The position numbers and the translations under genes are program-made. DNA of 64,000 bases, taken from NCBI GenBank assembly GCA_051004015.1, contig JBPCKT010000149.1:14802-78801 (forward strand), in the 5' to 3' direction. Shown in pieces: positions 9,180 to 17,281 of the stretch. The stretch is from SXOA01 sp051004015 (GTDB lineage Bacteria; Planctomycetota; Planctomycetia; Pirellulales; Pirellulaceae). The notes under the pieces were generated by a model. The model saw only the letters and a program-made list of their open reading frames with translations, was not told the origin of the DNA and made no database searches. How positions within the stretch are numbered: the stretch's first letter is position 1; the number at the start of each line of letters is the position of its first letter.

Positions 9180-10772
9180 ATGAAATGCCTCCCTCGGTTT
9201 TGCCTTTCCCTTTCCCTTTCCCTTTCCCTTGCCTTCGCCCTTGCGCCGCTTCTTTCGTTCGCCCAAGATGGCGGCCTCGGCAGCGTTGCTCCGTTCGTCA
9301 ATGCCGATACGGTGGCCATCGTCCGTGTGGACCTGAACAGAGTGGATATTCCCGCGACAATCAAATCCGTCACGGGATCCGTGCCAAAGGAACTGCTGGT
9401 GGGTGCCGATTTGAAGTCGGCGGAAACTCACGGGGTAGGCGTTCACAAGGCCCTGGTGGACAACGGCGTCAGCGAAGTATACGCCGTCTTGGGTCCGGTG
9501 GACCTCCGCCAGCCAGAAGAATCCTTTTTCATCGTCCTGCCGGTAACGAAGGGGAAGAATCCGCAGGATGTCATCGACGCGATTGCGAAAATCGCCGGAA
9601 ATCCACCCGCTCCTGAGACGCTGTCGATTGTCAATAACACCATCTTGCTCGGCCCACCACCCAGGATGCAGGGGATCAAGGAAATGAAGTCCGCCCCGCG
9701 CCCCGACCTGGCCAAGGCGTTGGCAGCTTCCAAGGGTGCCACGATTCAAATCGCCGCGGCCCTCCACGACGATGTGCGGCGAGTATTGGCCGAATCGCTC
9801 GACAATCTCCCCAAGGAAATCGGCGGCGGCAGCGGGCAGGACCTGGCGGACGGCTTGCAGTGGCTGGCCATCGGCATCGACGCTCCTCCCAAGCTGTCCG
9901 TCACGCTCACGCTGCAAGCCAAGGACGCCAAATCGGCCCAACAGGTCCGCGGCACGCTCAGCACCGCGATGACTATGTTCGCCAATAACGAAGAGGCCAC
10001 CGCCAACTTCCCGCCGCTCAAAACGCTTCTGCCGCTGCTCCTGCCCGAAGCCAAGGGGGACAAGCTGGTCCTGGCGCTGACGGAGGAAAATGGCAAGGCC
10101 AAGAAAATCATGGACGAGCTGATCAAGCCCGCCGTGGTGGCTGCTCAGGCGGAAGCTGCGCGGATGCAGAGCGCCCATAATTTGAAGCAGATCATGCTGG
10201 CGATGCACATTTATCACGACACTTACCGCCACTTCCCCGCCGCCTACGGGATGAAGAAGGATGGGACGAAACTGCTCTCGTGGCGGGTTTATCTGCTGCC
10301 GTACCTGGAGCAGGACGCACTTTACAAGGAATTCCACCTCGATGAGCCGTGGGACAGCGAGCACAATAAAAAGCTGATTTCCCGGATGCCCAAAGTCTTC
10401 GCCTCGCCATCGCTCCCGGAAGAACTGGCGAAAAAGGGAATGGCCAGCTACGTCGTCCCCGTCGGCGAGAAGACGATTTTTGAAGGCAGCGAAGCGACCT
10501 CGTTCGCCAAAGTCACCGACGGCACCTCCAACACCATCGGCGTCTTGGAAGCCGATGCCGAGCACGCCGTGATCTGGACCAAACCCGACGATCTGAAAAT
10601 CGACTGGAAGGAGGCGAAGAAGGGTCTCCATTTCTGGAAGAGCGGCGCCAGTTCCGTGTTCCTCGCCGCGTTCGGCGACGGCAGCGTGCATGCCCTCAGC
10701 GAGAAACTTGACCCCGCCACGCTGAAAAGGCTGTTGCAGATGAACGACGGCGAACCGATTGGGGACTATTAG
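9180..10772 (+). CDS. Secreted protein with C-terminal DUF1559 domain
   Basis: 530 residues. The signal peptide contains a hexanucleotide repeat (TTTCCC, 9204-9230) that encodes Leu-Ser repeats. Residues about 30-320 form an N-terminal region on exported enzymes of unknown type. From about 323 the DUF1559 signature appears: SAHNLKQIMLAMHIYHDT, HFPAAYG, LSWRVYLLPYLEQ, then VTDGTSNTIGVLEA and a final FGDGSVHALSE. In planctomycetes DUF1559 usually follows a type IV pilin-like N-terminus; here that prepilin part is absent and another domain takes its place. It closes the cluster begun by the ECF sigma factor. Confidence 0.85.
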   Translation: MKCLPRFCLSLSLSLSLAFALAPLLSFAQDGGLGSVAPFVNADTVAIVRVDLNRVDIPATIKSVTGSVPKELLVGADLKSAETHGVGVHKALVDNGVSEVYAVLGPVDLRQPEESFFIVLPVTKGKNPQDVIDAIAKIAGNPPAPETLSIVNNTILLGPPPRMQGIKEMKSAPRPDLAKALAASKGATIQIAAALHDDVRRVLAESLDNLPKEIGGGSGQDLADGLQWLAIGIDAPPKLSVTLTLQAKDAKSAQQVRGTLSTAMTMFANNEEATANFPPLKTLLPLLLPEAKGDKLVLALTEENGKAKKIMDELIKPAVVAAQAEAARMQSAHNLKQIMLAMHIYHDTYRHFPAAYGMKKDGTKLLSWRVYLLPYLEQDALYKEFHLDEPWDSEHNKKLISRMPKVFASPSLPEELAKKGMASYVVPVGEKTIFEGSEATSFAKVTDGTSNTIGVLEADAEHAVIWTKPDDLKIDWKEAKKGLHFWKSGASSVFLAAFGDGSVHALSEKLDPATLKRLLQMNDGEPIGDY

Positions 10773-10791
10773 CCTGGGTTAGCTCCTCGTG

Positions 10792-10813
10792 GGGTAGGCT
10801 TCCAGCCTGCCCG
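10792..10813. repeat. Dispersed repeat, copy 1 (GTAGGCTTCCAGCCTGCC)
   Basis: The word GTAGGCTTCCAGCCTGCC with two to three flanking G/C matches recurs at 61458-61478. Its arms AGGCT and AGCCT pair. A partial copy is seen at 56419 after a DUF1501 gene. Confidence 0.7.
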
Positions 10814-10831
10814 GAAAAAAGCATCCTCACG

Positions 10832-10860
10832 CGGCCCGGCCACGAGAAGTGGCCGGGCCG
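10832..10860 (+). terminator. Strong hairpin between convergent genes
   Basis: CGGCCCGGCCAC, loop GAGAA, GTGGCCGGGCCG: a perfect 12-bp GC stem between the convergent DUF1559 and PfpI genes. The downstream bases are ACTTGTTG, not a true T-run, so it is a likely but not textbook terminator that could serve both strands. Confidence 0.6.
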
Positions 10861-10873
10861 ACTTGTTGTCGAG

Positions 10874-11473
10874 TCAAGGTGAGTCGCGTCCCTCGCCGGG
10901 TCGCCACACATGCAGGTAGTCCATCTGCCTGGCCACGCGTCCCTGCGCTTCGGCTCCGGCCAGCCGAGCGACCAGGTACAGTCCCAGGTCGATTGCGGCG
11001 GTCACTCCTCGCGCGGTGACCACGTCGCCGGAATCCACCACTCGTTCCTCGAGCACTTGGCCACAATACAGTGCCAACTCGCTGTATGCATTCGGATGTG
11101 TCGTCGCCGGCCGTCCGGTCAAGAACCCGGCCGCACCGAGCAGCAACGCTCCGGTGCAGACCGATGCTTTGAGGCTCGCCGACTTTGCAGTCTGGAGCCA
11201 CTGGATGAAGGCCGTGTCGTGCTGAAGAGTCCGAGTCCCCTTTCCACCAGGCACGACCACCAGGTCGAAGCCGTCGAGCGTTTCACCCACAGAATCGGCT
11301 TGAAATCGCAGTCCCCGGTCATCCGTCACGAACTCCGTGGGCGCGCACACCCGCCACTCGAAATCAGGCAACACGTCCATCGACCGTAGCCGGCTGAGCG
11401 GGTCGTACACTCCCACGAAGTCGAGAGCGGTCATCCGGTCGAAAATGACGAAAGCCGTTCGCATCTGGTCCAT
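10874..11473 (-). CDS. DJ-1/PfpI family protein
   Basis: 199 residues, the usual length for a stand-alone PfpI/ThiJ-type class I glutamine-amidotransferase-like domain. The nucleophile elbow is SVCTGALLLG (Cys about residue 101), preceded by the strand LDGFDLVVVPGGKGT and followed by GRPATTHPNAYSEL, where the histidine sits as in the AraC-type GATase-like proteins (GlxA/FtrA sensor domain, isonitrile hydratase). No AraC DNA-binding part follows, so it is the domain alone. Function could be a glyoxalase/chaperone-like or hydratase enzyme; sequence does not decide. It is transcribed convergently with the DUF1559 gene and diverges from the toxin-antitoxin pair. Confidence 0.85.
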   Translation of the reverse strand: MDQMRTAFVIFDRMTALDFVGVYDPLSRLRSMDVLPDFEWRVCAPTEFVTDDRGLRFQADSVGETLDGFDLVVVPGGKGTRTLQHDTAFIQWLQTAKSASLKASVCTGALLLGAAGFLTGRPATTHPNAYSELALYCGQVLEERVVDSGDVVTARGVTAAIDLGLYLVARLAGAEAQGRVARQMDYLHVWRPGEGRDSP

Positions 11474-11607
11474 TGATCTCTAACTGGGGTTAAGCGCCTC
11501 GCGATCCTGCAACACGGCCGGCGCGTCTTCCAGTCTACTTGTTCTTACTGTCCTCACGGTCCCCGCGCGGAGCGTGAAAACTTGGAGAAAAGTGACCGGG
11601 GCTGGAA

Positions 11608-11645
11608 TTGCATTGTCCGACAAGTATCGTATAATGTCTGACAAG
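11608..11645 (+). promoter_or_regulatory. Promoter with paired operators for the RHH/PIN pair
   Basis: A -10 TATAAT (11630-11635) lies 16 bp after a weak -35 TTGCAT (11608-11613). Two palindromes overlap it: TTGTCCGACAA (11613-11623) and ATGTCTGACAA (11634-11644), with centres 21 bp apart, two helical turns. RHH antitoxins bind such pairs of short palindromes, so autoregulation by the product of 11656-11898 is likely. Confidence 0.7.
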
Positions 11646-11655
11646 AGCAAATCTC

Positions 11656-11898
11656 ATGAGCGGCCGCATTTCCATTCGCATCCCCAAGAAGCTGGAGCAA
11701 GGGGTCCAGAAACTCGTCCAATCGACCGGCAAGAGTGAGTCGGAGATAGTCCGCGCCGCCTTGGAAGACTACTGCCGCCGCCACGGGCGGGAACCGTCCT
11801 GCTACGATCTCGCGTCCAGCGCGGGAATCCTTGGTTGCGGCTCCGGACCCGCGGACCTCAGCTCCAATCCGAAATTCATGGAAGGCTTTGGGAAGTGA
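11656..11898 (+). CDS. Ribbon-helix-helix antitoxin (CopG/VapB-like)
   Basis: 80 residues. The N-terminal 45 residues match the RHH fold: a beta strand ISIRIPKKLEQ, then helices VQKLVQSTGKSESEIVRAALEDYCRRHG. The C-terminal half is loose and probably wraps the toxin. It ends with GTGA, in which the downstream PIN gene starts at the GTG, a 4-bp overlap. The operator palindromes just upstream support autorepression. Its partner is the PIN toxin at 11895-12329. The pairing is well established for type II modules; which VapB subclass it belongs to cannot be told from sequence alone. Confidence 0.85.
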   Translation: MSGRISIRIPKKLEQGVQKLVQSTGKSESEIVRAALEDYCRRHGREPSCYDLASSAGILGCGSGPADLSSNPKFMEGFGK

Positions 11899-12329
11899 CT
11901 GCCGCCCTCTTCCAGCGGGTATTGCTCGATACCGGCCCCCTGGTCCCCATCCTCAACCGCGAAGATTCCCAGCACAACCGCTGCGTGGAAGCGCTGAAAG
12001 CGATTCGACCTCCGCTCCTGACCTCCTGGCCGGTGATCACGGAAGCAGCCTGGCTCCTGCGAAATCACCACGACCTGCTCGCCGGCCTCTATTCGCTGGC
12101 AGCCCGCAGCGTGCTAGAGATTCTGACGATTTCCCAAGATGAGTTGGCGGATATCGAGAAGCTCCTCAATCGCTACAAGTCTCTTTCCCCGCAACTCGCC
12201 GACCTGTCCCTCGTCCATCTGGCCCAGCGCGAAGGGCTGGAAGCCGTCTTCACCCTCGACCGCCGCGATTTCTCCGTTTACCGCCGCAAGGGACGAACGG
12301 GGTTTCGCCTGCTGCCGGACGACCGTTGA
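11895..12329 (+). CDS. PIN-domain ribonuclease toxin (VapC-like)
   Basis: 144 residues from a GTG start inside the antitoxin stop (GTGA). The PIN acidic residues are visible: Asp in VLLDTGPLVPIL, Glu in WPVITEAAWLL, Asp in LADLSLVHLA, and Asp in VFTLDRRDFSVYR. This is the metal-dependent RNase fold used by VapC toxins, which cleave tRNA or rRNA. All four active-site positions are present so the toxin should be active. A longer frame upstream exists, but the overlap start is favoured by coupling to the antitoxin. Confidence 0.88.
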   Translation: MTAALFQRVLLDTGPLVPILNREDSQHNRCVEALKAIRPPLLTSWPVITEAAWLLRNHHDLLAGLYSLAARSVLEILTISQDELADIEKLLNRYKSLSPQLADLSLVHLAQREGLEAVFTLDRRDFSVYRRKGRTGFRLLPDDR

Positions 12330-12943
12330 TTTGTGCCCACTGGAAATCCGCCCCAAAACCACCGCGCAAGTCCGGGTGGGGATTGTGCTGACGGAGTTGT
12401 AAAGCAGAAACGCAGGGTTTCGCGGGCTCAGAAAAGTTGGAAAAATCTTCTCAACAGTCTATTGACTGTGCCAACCTTGGTGTGTAATATATTGTACACA
12501 TAGCAAGGCCCCGCTGCGCGCATATTTGGGACGCAGTGGGAAGATCTTTGACAACCTGGTTGTTGATAGTCGGTACCTTCAGGCGAAAGGGGATGGTCGT
12601 TTTTTGTGACTTCCTCGCTCGCGCTGCGGATTGGTATCAGGCGTGGTGATTCTACGCTAGATACAGGCCGAGAAGCCGCCGTAAGTGCCTGTAAGTAATG
12701 CACTTGCGAGTTGCCACTTGATACAAAATGTATCAAGAACAGGGTGATACATGCGGCCTATTGAAAAGTCCGTTGCCGCAAGTGCTTGCAGGCACACGGT
12801 TTACGGAGATTGTTGTCGCCAGAATGTATCAAAAAAGTGTTCGCAAAACCAGTATCAAGAACGTTGCCTCCTGGTACATTTCATGACGCAAATCATGGAT
12901 GACACAGGACTTGTGAAATGATGCAAGCGGCCAGTTCGAGCAT
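12330..12943. other. Intergenic, AT-rich, with GTATCA-word cluster
   Basis: No gene is visible in 614 bp between the PIN toxin and the sigma factor. It is poorer in GC than its surroundings. The hexamer GTATCA or its complement occurs at 12635, 12721, 12731, 12746, 12826 and 12852. The best site, 12718-12738, is a perfect inverted repeat: CTTGATACA, spacer AAA, TGTATCAAG. A second, weaker palindrome TGTGTAATATATTGTACACA lies at 12481-12500. These could be protein-binding sites; nothing identifies the protein. Confidence 0.55.
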
Positions 12944-13570
12944 CTACTCTCCGATGTCTCCGAGCTCGCGGCGGAGTCGCAAAAGAACGCGCGATTTGGA
13001 GACTCGGACGGTGCCCGGCTTCATGGAGAGGTCCGCGGCCACGTCGCTGGCGGTGCGGCCGTCGATGACGACCCCCCAGAAGGCTTGCCAGGTCCGCTCG
13101 TGGAACTCTCCTCGGATGGACTCGAGGGCGCGGAGCAAGACATCGTTGAAAACGAGGTCGTCTTTGCAGTCCGGGGCAGGGGAGGGGAGTTCTTCATCCG
13201 CGGGGTCGCGAATTTCCTGCAGCCGCATCGAGGCTTCGGTTCCACCGATGGCGGCCGGCTCGCGGCTCTTGCGCTGAAAGTGGTCCAGCGTCTTGTTGCG
13301 GGCGATGGTCATCAGCCAGCCTCGGAATGTGTCGCCGGGTCGGTCCTTGCGGAAACGATGGAGGTGGGAGGCGACGGCGGAGAAGACTTCTTGCAGCACG
13401 TCCACGATGTCCTGCTGCAGGACCCCCCAGCGGCGGCACCAGGAGGCGACGAGCGGCGCGTACAGCGTCACCAGGCGTTCCCAGGCGGCGGCGTCGGCCA
13501 GGCGGGCTTCGTTCAGCAGACTGCGGGAAGTGGAACCGCCGGGGGCCCGTTGCTCCGAGGCTTCGGTCAT
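12944..13570 (-). CDS. ECF-type RNA polymerase sigma factor
   Basis: 208 residues. Region 2 is seen in DIVDVLQEVFSAVASHLHRFR and FRGWLMTIARNKTLDHFQR, region 4 in ERTWQAFWGVVIDGRTASDVAADLSMKPGTVRVSKSRVLLRLRREL. This is the planctomycete-expanded ECF group in which the sigma gene sits with a Ser/Thr kinase. Its ATG overlaps the stop of the kinase gene (ATGA), so kinase and sigma factor are made from one message in fixed order. By analogy the kinase may control sigma activity, perhaps by phosphorylation, in place of an anti-sigma factor; that is inference from context. Confidence 0.92.
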   Translation of the reverse strand: MTEASEQRAPGGSTSRSLLNEARLADAAAWERLVTLYAPLVASWCRRWGVLQQDIVDVLQEVFSAVASHLHRFRKDRPGDTFRGWLMTIARNKTLDHFQRKSREPAAIGGTEASMRLQEIRDPADEELPSPAPDCKDDLVFNDVLLRALESIRGEFHERTWQAFWGVVIDGRTASDVAADLSMKPGTVRVSKSRVLLRLRRELGDIGE

Positions 13571-15501
13571 AGGCGTCCCCCTTGCCGCCGCCGCGAGATG
13601 GCGGTGACCGCGATGCTAAGGACGACGAGCAGCGTGGAGATTGCCGCCATTAGGCTGAACGCTCCGCGGAGGCCGGCCTGCGTCAGCTCAATCTCCTGGT
13701 CGAGCGGGCGGACGATTTTCAAAACGCCGACGACGTCTCCTACCTTCCAGTCCCGCTTGGGGCTTTTGCTGGTTGGGCTGGTATCGTTGTGGCAGCCGAG
13801 GCAGCTCTTCTCCATGTGGCGGGCGGCGTAGTAGTGCAGCTCGCGCTTGCCCCCTGTTTCGACGAACCGCGTGTATTCCTGTTGCGGCTCATCGGTCGGC
13901 CTGGCGTTGGACTCGAGCCAGTCGAGGGCGGCCCGCTCCACCTCATCCTGCGGGCCCCCTTTTTCACGCCCCGGCCAGGGATTGCGGCTAAAGACGCGGA
14001 CTTGCATCCCCGGATTGCGGCGGCTGATTCGCTCCCCCAAGTCGATGGAGAATGTGGCCGGCAACGGCAGGGCAGGGTGGACATTGCGATAATCCTGCGT
14101 GATTTGCACGCCGGTTGTCTTGGTGTTGATGTCCTCGATCTCCTCGCTGTAGTATCTCCAGACTTCGTCCAGCATCTTGTTCTCCAGCCGGGCACTCGCG
14201 ATCGCCGTCTGGCGGACAAAAAACTCCGAGAGGCTGGACAAATACCACAGGCCCGCGACGGAGCCGAAGATGACGGCGAAGAGAACGCTGACCGCGAGCG
14301 GATAACGCTGGCACCACCGCCAGGTCCGTTCGATGCTCCCCATCGGGCGAGCCAGCGGGTGCCGCCCTTCCTGAAATCGCCGCAGATCGGCCTCCATGTC
14401 GCGGCCGTTTTGATATCGCCGCGACGGCGACTTGCTGATGGCTTTGAGGCAGATGATTTCCAGGTCGCGGGGAATATCCGGCCGGAGGCGGCGGGGCGGA
14501 CGCGGGTCGTCCTCCAGCACTTGCAATAGGAGGGCCCGGCGGTCGCCACGGAAAGGGCGCTCGCCGGTGAGCATTTCATAGAGGACGACGCCCAAGCTGT
14601 AGATGTCGCTGCGGGCGTCGACCTGGTGCGACTCGCCCGCAGCCTGCTCGGGGGACATGTAGGCCGGGGTGCCGAGGACGCGGCCGTCGGAGGTCATGGT
14701 CTGGTCGCCGGTGTCCCGCTTCGCCAGGCCAAAATCCATCAGGTGGGCCCGCCCCTTCTGATCGAGAATGATATTACTGGGTTTGATGTCCCGATGGATG
14801 ACGCCGTGCTCGTGGGCGTAGTGCAGGGCGGCGGCGAGCTCGCCGGCAATGGTGGCGGCTTCTGGCGGAGCAAGGCCGCCGGCATGGTCCGTGAGGCGCT
14901 TTTCGAGCGTGGGGCCATCGATGAACTCGCAGACCAGGAACCAGACGCTGTCTTCGGTCTGGCCCGTTTCGTAAAGGCTGACGATGGAAGGATGCTTGAG
15001 CTGGGCGGCGCTGCGAGCTTCGCGGAGGAATCGCTCCACGTCCTCCGCGGACGCAAAGTTTCCCGCCCGCTGGACCTTGAGAGCGACGATCCGTTCCAGG
15101 CGCGGGTCCCAGGCCTGAAAGACATAGCCGAACGAGCCGACGCCGAGCTCCGAGCGGAGCTCGAAGCGGTCGAGGCAGACCGGGCCTTCCAGCAGGCGGC
15201 GAGCCAAGCCGCGGCCGGCGTCGGCAGCAATACGGGAGGTGCCGGAATGCGTGTTGCCCGTGAGGACGGCGCGTGCCCAGGATTGCTCGTCCTTTTCGGC
15301 GGTGCTGGCGGCGACGGAAGCCGAAAGGTGCTGGAGCTGGTCAACGAGGGGGTCGCTAGAGAGGTCCAGTTCTTCCAACTGGGTCAGGCAGGCTGGGCAA
15401 GATTCGACGTGCTGGGCGACCGCTTCAAATTCGCTACCGACAAAGCGGCCGTGGGAGAATTCCCGTAGCTTATCTGCCGATGGGCAAAGGGGTTGTGACA
15501 T
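13567..15501 (-). CDS. Ser/Thr protein kinase with Tll0287-like haem sensor domain
   Basis: 644 residues. N-terminal zinc-finger-like segment HVESCPACLTQL (about 32-43). Kinase domain about 112-375: glycine loop LGVGSFGYVF, Lys in IVALKVQR, catalytic HRDIKPSNIIL, MDFGLAKR, GTPAYMSPEQ, all key residues present. Membrane helix about 412-432, then an extracytoplasmic domain that matches DUF3365/Tll0287-like proteins, with RNPWPGREKGGPQDEVERAAL and a c-type haem motif SCLGCHND; a second helix near 612-634 returns to the membrane. Start set at the MSQP methionine because the zinc-finger segment follows. The stop overlaps the sigma gene start. It is likely a redox- or gas-sensing receptor kinase feeding the sigma factor. 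Confidence 0.9.
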   Translation of the reverse strand: MSQPLCPSADKLREFSHGRFVGSEFEAVAQHVESCPACLTQLEELDLSSDPLVDQLQHLSASVAASTAEKDEQSWARAVLTGNTHSGTSRIAADAGRGLARRLLEGPVCLDRFELRSELGVGSFGYVFQAWDPRLERIVALKVQRAGNFASAEDVERFLREARSAAQLKHPSIVSLYETGQTEDSVWFLVCEFIDGPTLEKRLTDHAGGLAPPEAATIAGELAAALHYAHEHGVIHRDIKPSNIILDQKGRAHLMDFGLAKRDTGDQTMTSDGRVLGTPAYMSPEQAAGESHQVDARSDIYSLGVVLYEMLTGERPFRGDRRALLLQVLEDDPRPPRRLRPDIPRDLEIICLKAISKSPSRRYQNGRDMEADLRRFQEGRHPLARPMGSIERTWRWCQRYPLAVSVLFAVIFGSVAGLWYLSSLSEFFVRQTAIASARLENKMLDEVWRYYSEEIEDINTKTTGVQITQDYRNVHPALPLPATFSIDLGERISRRNPGMQVRVFSRNPWPGREKGGPQDEVERAALDWLESNARPTDEPQQEYTRFVETGGKRELHYYAARHMEKSCLGCHNDTSPTSKSPKRDWKVGDVVGVLKIVRPLDQEIELTQAGLRGAFSLMAAISTLLVVLSIAVTAISRRRQGGRL

Positions 15502-15554
15502 GTTCGGATTATTAGGGAACGGGTGCAGACCAGCATTCATCATAACAGGCTTGC

Positions 15555-15572
15555 GTTACAATCACGTGTAAC
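15555..15572. promoter_or_regulatory. Inverted repeat in divergent promoter region
   Basis: GTTACA, 6-base spacer, TGTAAC, a perfect 6+6 inverted repeat midway between the kinase start (15501, minus) and the Tat protein start (15651, plus). Position suggests an operator acting on one or both genes; no regulator can be named. Confidence 0.4.
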
Positions 15573-15650
15573 GGGGGTCCGTTCTTGAATCTGTAGGATG
15601 CATCCTACCCAAGCGATGACGCCTCTTTCCTTCCTCTCCTGGAGAAGCCC

Positions 15651-17207
15651 ATGATTCCTTCCTCTCGTCGCGAATTCCTGATGGATGTTGGCCGCGGAAT
15701 GCTGGTCGCCGGCATCGGCACTTCGGTCGCAAGCAATTTGGGGTTCTCCACGGCGTTCGCGGACCGCGGGCCGGAGAGCCTGAAGCTCGGTTCCTACGAA
15801 TCGCTCGTCGAACTCCTCCGCAGCACGCCGCCGGAAAAGCTCCAGCCGATTTTGGTTGCCAAACTGAAGGCGGGCGAAGTCGATAACAAGCAGCTTATCT
15901 CGGCTGCCGCCCTGGCGAATGCCGAAGCTTTTGGCGGGACGGATTATGTCGGCTATCACACGGCTATGGCGATGCTTCCCGCTTTGGGAATGACGCAGCA
16001 ACTTCCGACCGAGCGCCAGTCATTACCGGTCCTGAAGGTCATCTACCGCAATTCGCAGCAGTGTCTCTCTCACGGCGGAGCTTCCAAGCCGACGCTGATG
16101 GCTTTGCATGCCGCAGAGCACTCGGCAGAAGGGGACATGGGCCTCAAAATTCGCGAAGCCTGCCGCAGCGCGGATTTGAACGCTGCCGAGAACCTCTTCG
16201 GCAGCATGACCAGCGCGTCGACGAAGGAAATGTTCAACGCCATCCAGCCGGCGGTTCAGGACGACATCAACGTGCATCGGTTCGTATTTGCCCATCGCAC
16301 CTATGGGCTCATCGGACTGCTCGGCAAAGAATATGCCCACACACTGCTGCGGCAGTCGGTCCGCCAAATGGTCGATTTCGAAGCCGAGCACAAGCGGCAC
16401 AAACACCCCGACAATCCGATCCGCGCCCTGCTTCCGAAGCTGCTCGACCAATACAAGCTGGTCGGCAAGACGCCGGGCAAGAAGGACCCGGGTGATGCCG
16501 CGGTCGATGAGCTGGCCAAGACGGTTTACAACGGTCCGCCGGCGAAATCCGCCGATGCCGTGGCTGCCGCTTTGGCCGATGGGATTGATCCGGAAGTGGT
16601 CGGCGAAGCGATCTCGCTGGCGTCCAACATGCTGTGCCTCCGCCAAGGGATTGACGGCAACCGCTGGCGAACCCACGGCGACTCGGCGGGTGTCCACTCG
16701 TCCGACGCGACGAACGCCTTCCGCAATATGGCCCGTAACACCGATGCGAAGCACGGCATCGCCGGCCTGATCGTCGCGGCTTATCACAGCGCCAGCCACA
16801 CGCCGTTTTCTGGCGATGCCTATCCGCTGGAGAACCATCGTAAGTCCGTCAAGGCGACCGATGCGGCAGGACTGCTCGCCGAGTGCGAAGACGCCGTCAA
16901 AGCCAACGATCAGGGCCGCGCTTCCGCTGCGATCCAGATCTACGGCGAGAAGGGCTTCCCGGTGGACGGGGTCTTCCAGACGCTGATCAAGTACACGATC
17001 AGCGAGGACGGCCGCTTGCACGGAGAGAAGTTCTTCCACACGGTTGGCGAAGAGTACAAGACGATTCGCCCGGCGTTCCGCTGGCGGCAGATCACCGCCC
17101 TGGCCCGCGTCACCGCGAGCGCCTACGGCTATGACCGCCAGGACAAGCACGGCTTCCACGCACCGGGATATGAAGAAGCCTGCAAGTTGCTGGGCGTAAC
17201 GGCGTAA
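15651..17207 (+). CDS. Twin-arginine secreted protein of unknown function, 518 aa
   Basis: The N-terminus SSRREFLMDVGRGMLVAGIGTSVAS is a Tat-type signal with the RR followed by a hydrophobic core, ending near AFA-DRG. The mature body of about 480 residues is helix-rich and histidine-rich, with clusters such as NVHRFVFAHRTYGLIG, EAEHKRHKHPDNPIR and AAYHSASHTPFSGDAYPLENH that could bind metal or cofactor; Tat export of a folded, cofactor-loaded protein would fit. I do not recognise a named family. It diverges from the kinase/sigma pair, with a candidate operator between, and ends at a strong intrinsic terminator. Confidence 0.8.
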   Translation: MIPSSRREFLMDVGRGMLVAGIGTSVASNLGFSTAFADRGPESLKLGSYESLVELLRSTPPEKLQPILVAKLKAGEVDNKQLISAAALANAEAFGGTDYVGYHTAMAMLPALGMTQQLPTERQSLPVLKVIYRNSQQCLSHGGASKPTLMALHAAEHSAEGDMGLKIREACRSADLNAAENLFGSMTSASTKEMFNAIQPAVQDDINVHRFVFAHRTYGLIGLLGKEYAHTLLRQSVRQMVDFEAEHKRHKHPDNPIRALLPKLLDQYKLVGKTPGKKDPGDAAVDELAKTVYNGPPAKSADAVAAALADGIDPEVVGEAISLASNMLCLRQGIDGNRWRTHGDSAGVHSSDATNAFRNMARNTDAKHGIAGLIVAAYHSASHTPFSGDAYPLENHRKSVKATDAAGLLAECEDAVKANDQGRASAAIQIYGEKGFPVDGVFQTLIKYTISEDGRLHGEKFFHTVGEEYKTIRPAFRWRQITALARVTASAYGYDRQDKHGFHAPGYEEACKLLGVTA

Positions 17208-17239
17208 AGCGGGGGATCGGCAGAATTGCTGAAAATCAA

Positions 17240-17275
17240 GCAGGACGACGCCAGAAGCGTCGTCCTGCTGTTTTT
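17240..17275 (+). terminator. Rho-independent terminator
   Basis: GCAGGACGACGC, loop CAGAA, GCGTCGTCCTGC, then TGTTTTT. Perfect 12-bp stem with a T-run, 32 bp after the Tat protein stop. The opposite strand also reads into T-rich sequence after the stem, so it may also end the minus-strand gene at 17282. Confidence 0.9.
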
Positions 17276-17281
17276 GGCACT

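Noticed and set aside
9093..10691. Long open frame (532 codons) opposite the DUF1559 gene
   Set aside because: It lies wholly antisense to a gene with clear family motifs and signal peptide; GC-rich codon bias leaves the opposite strand open. No motif or start site.
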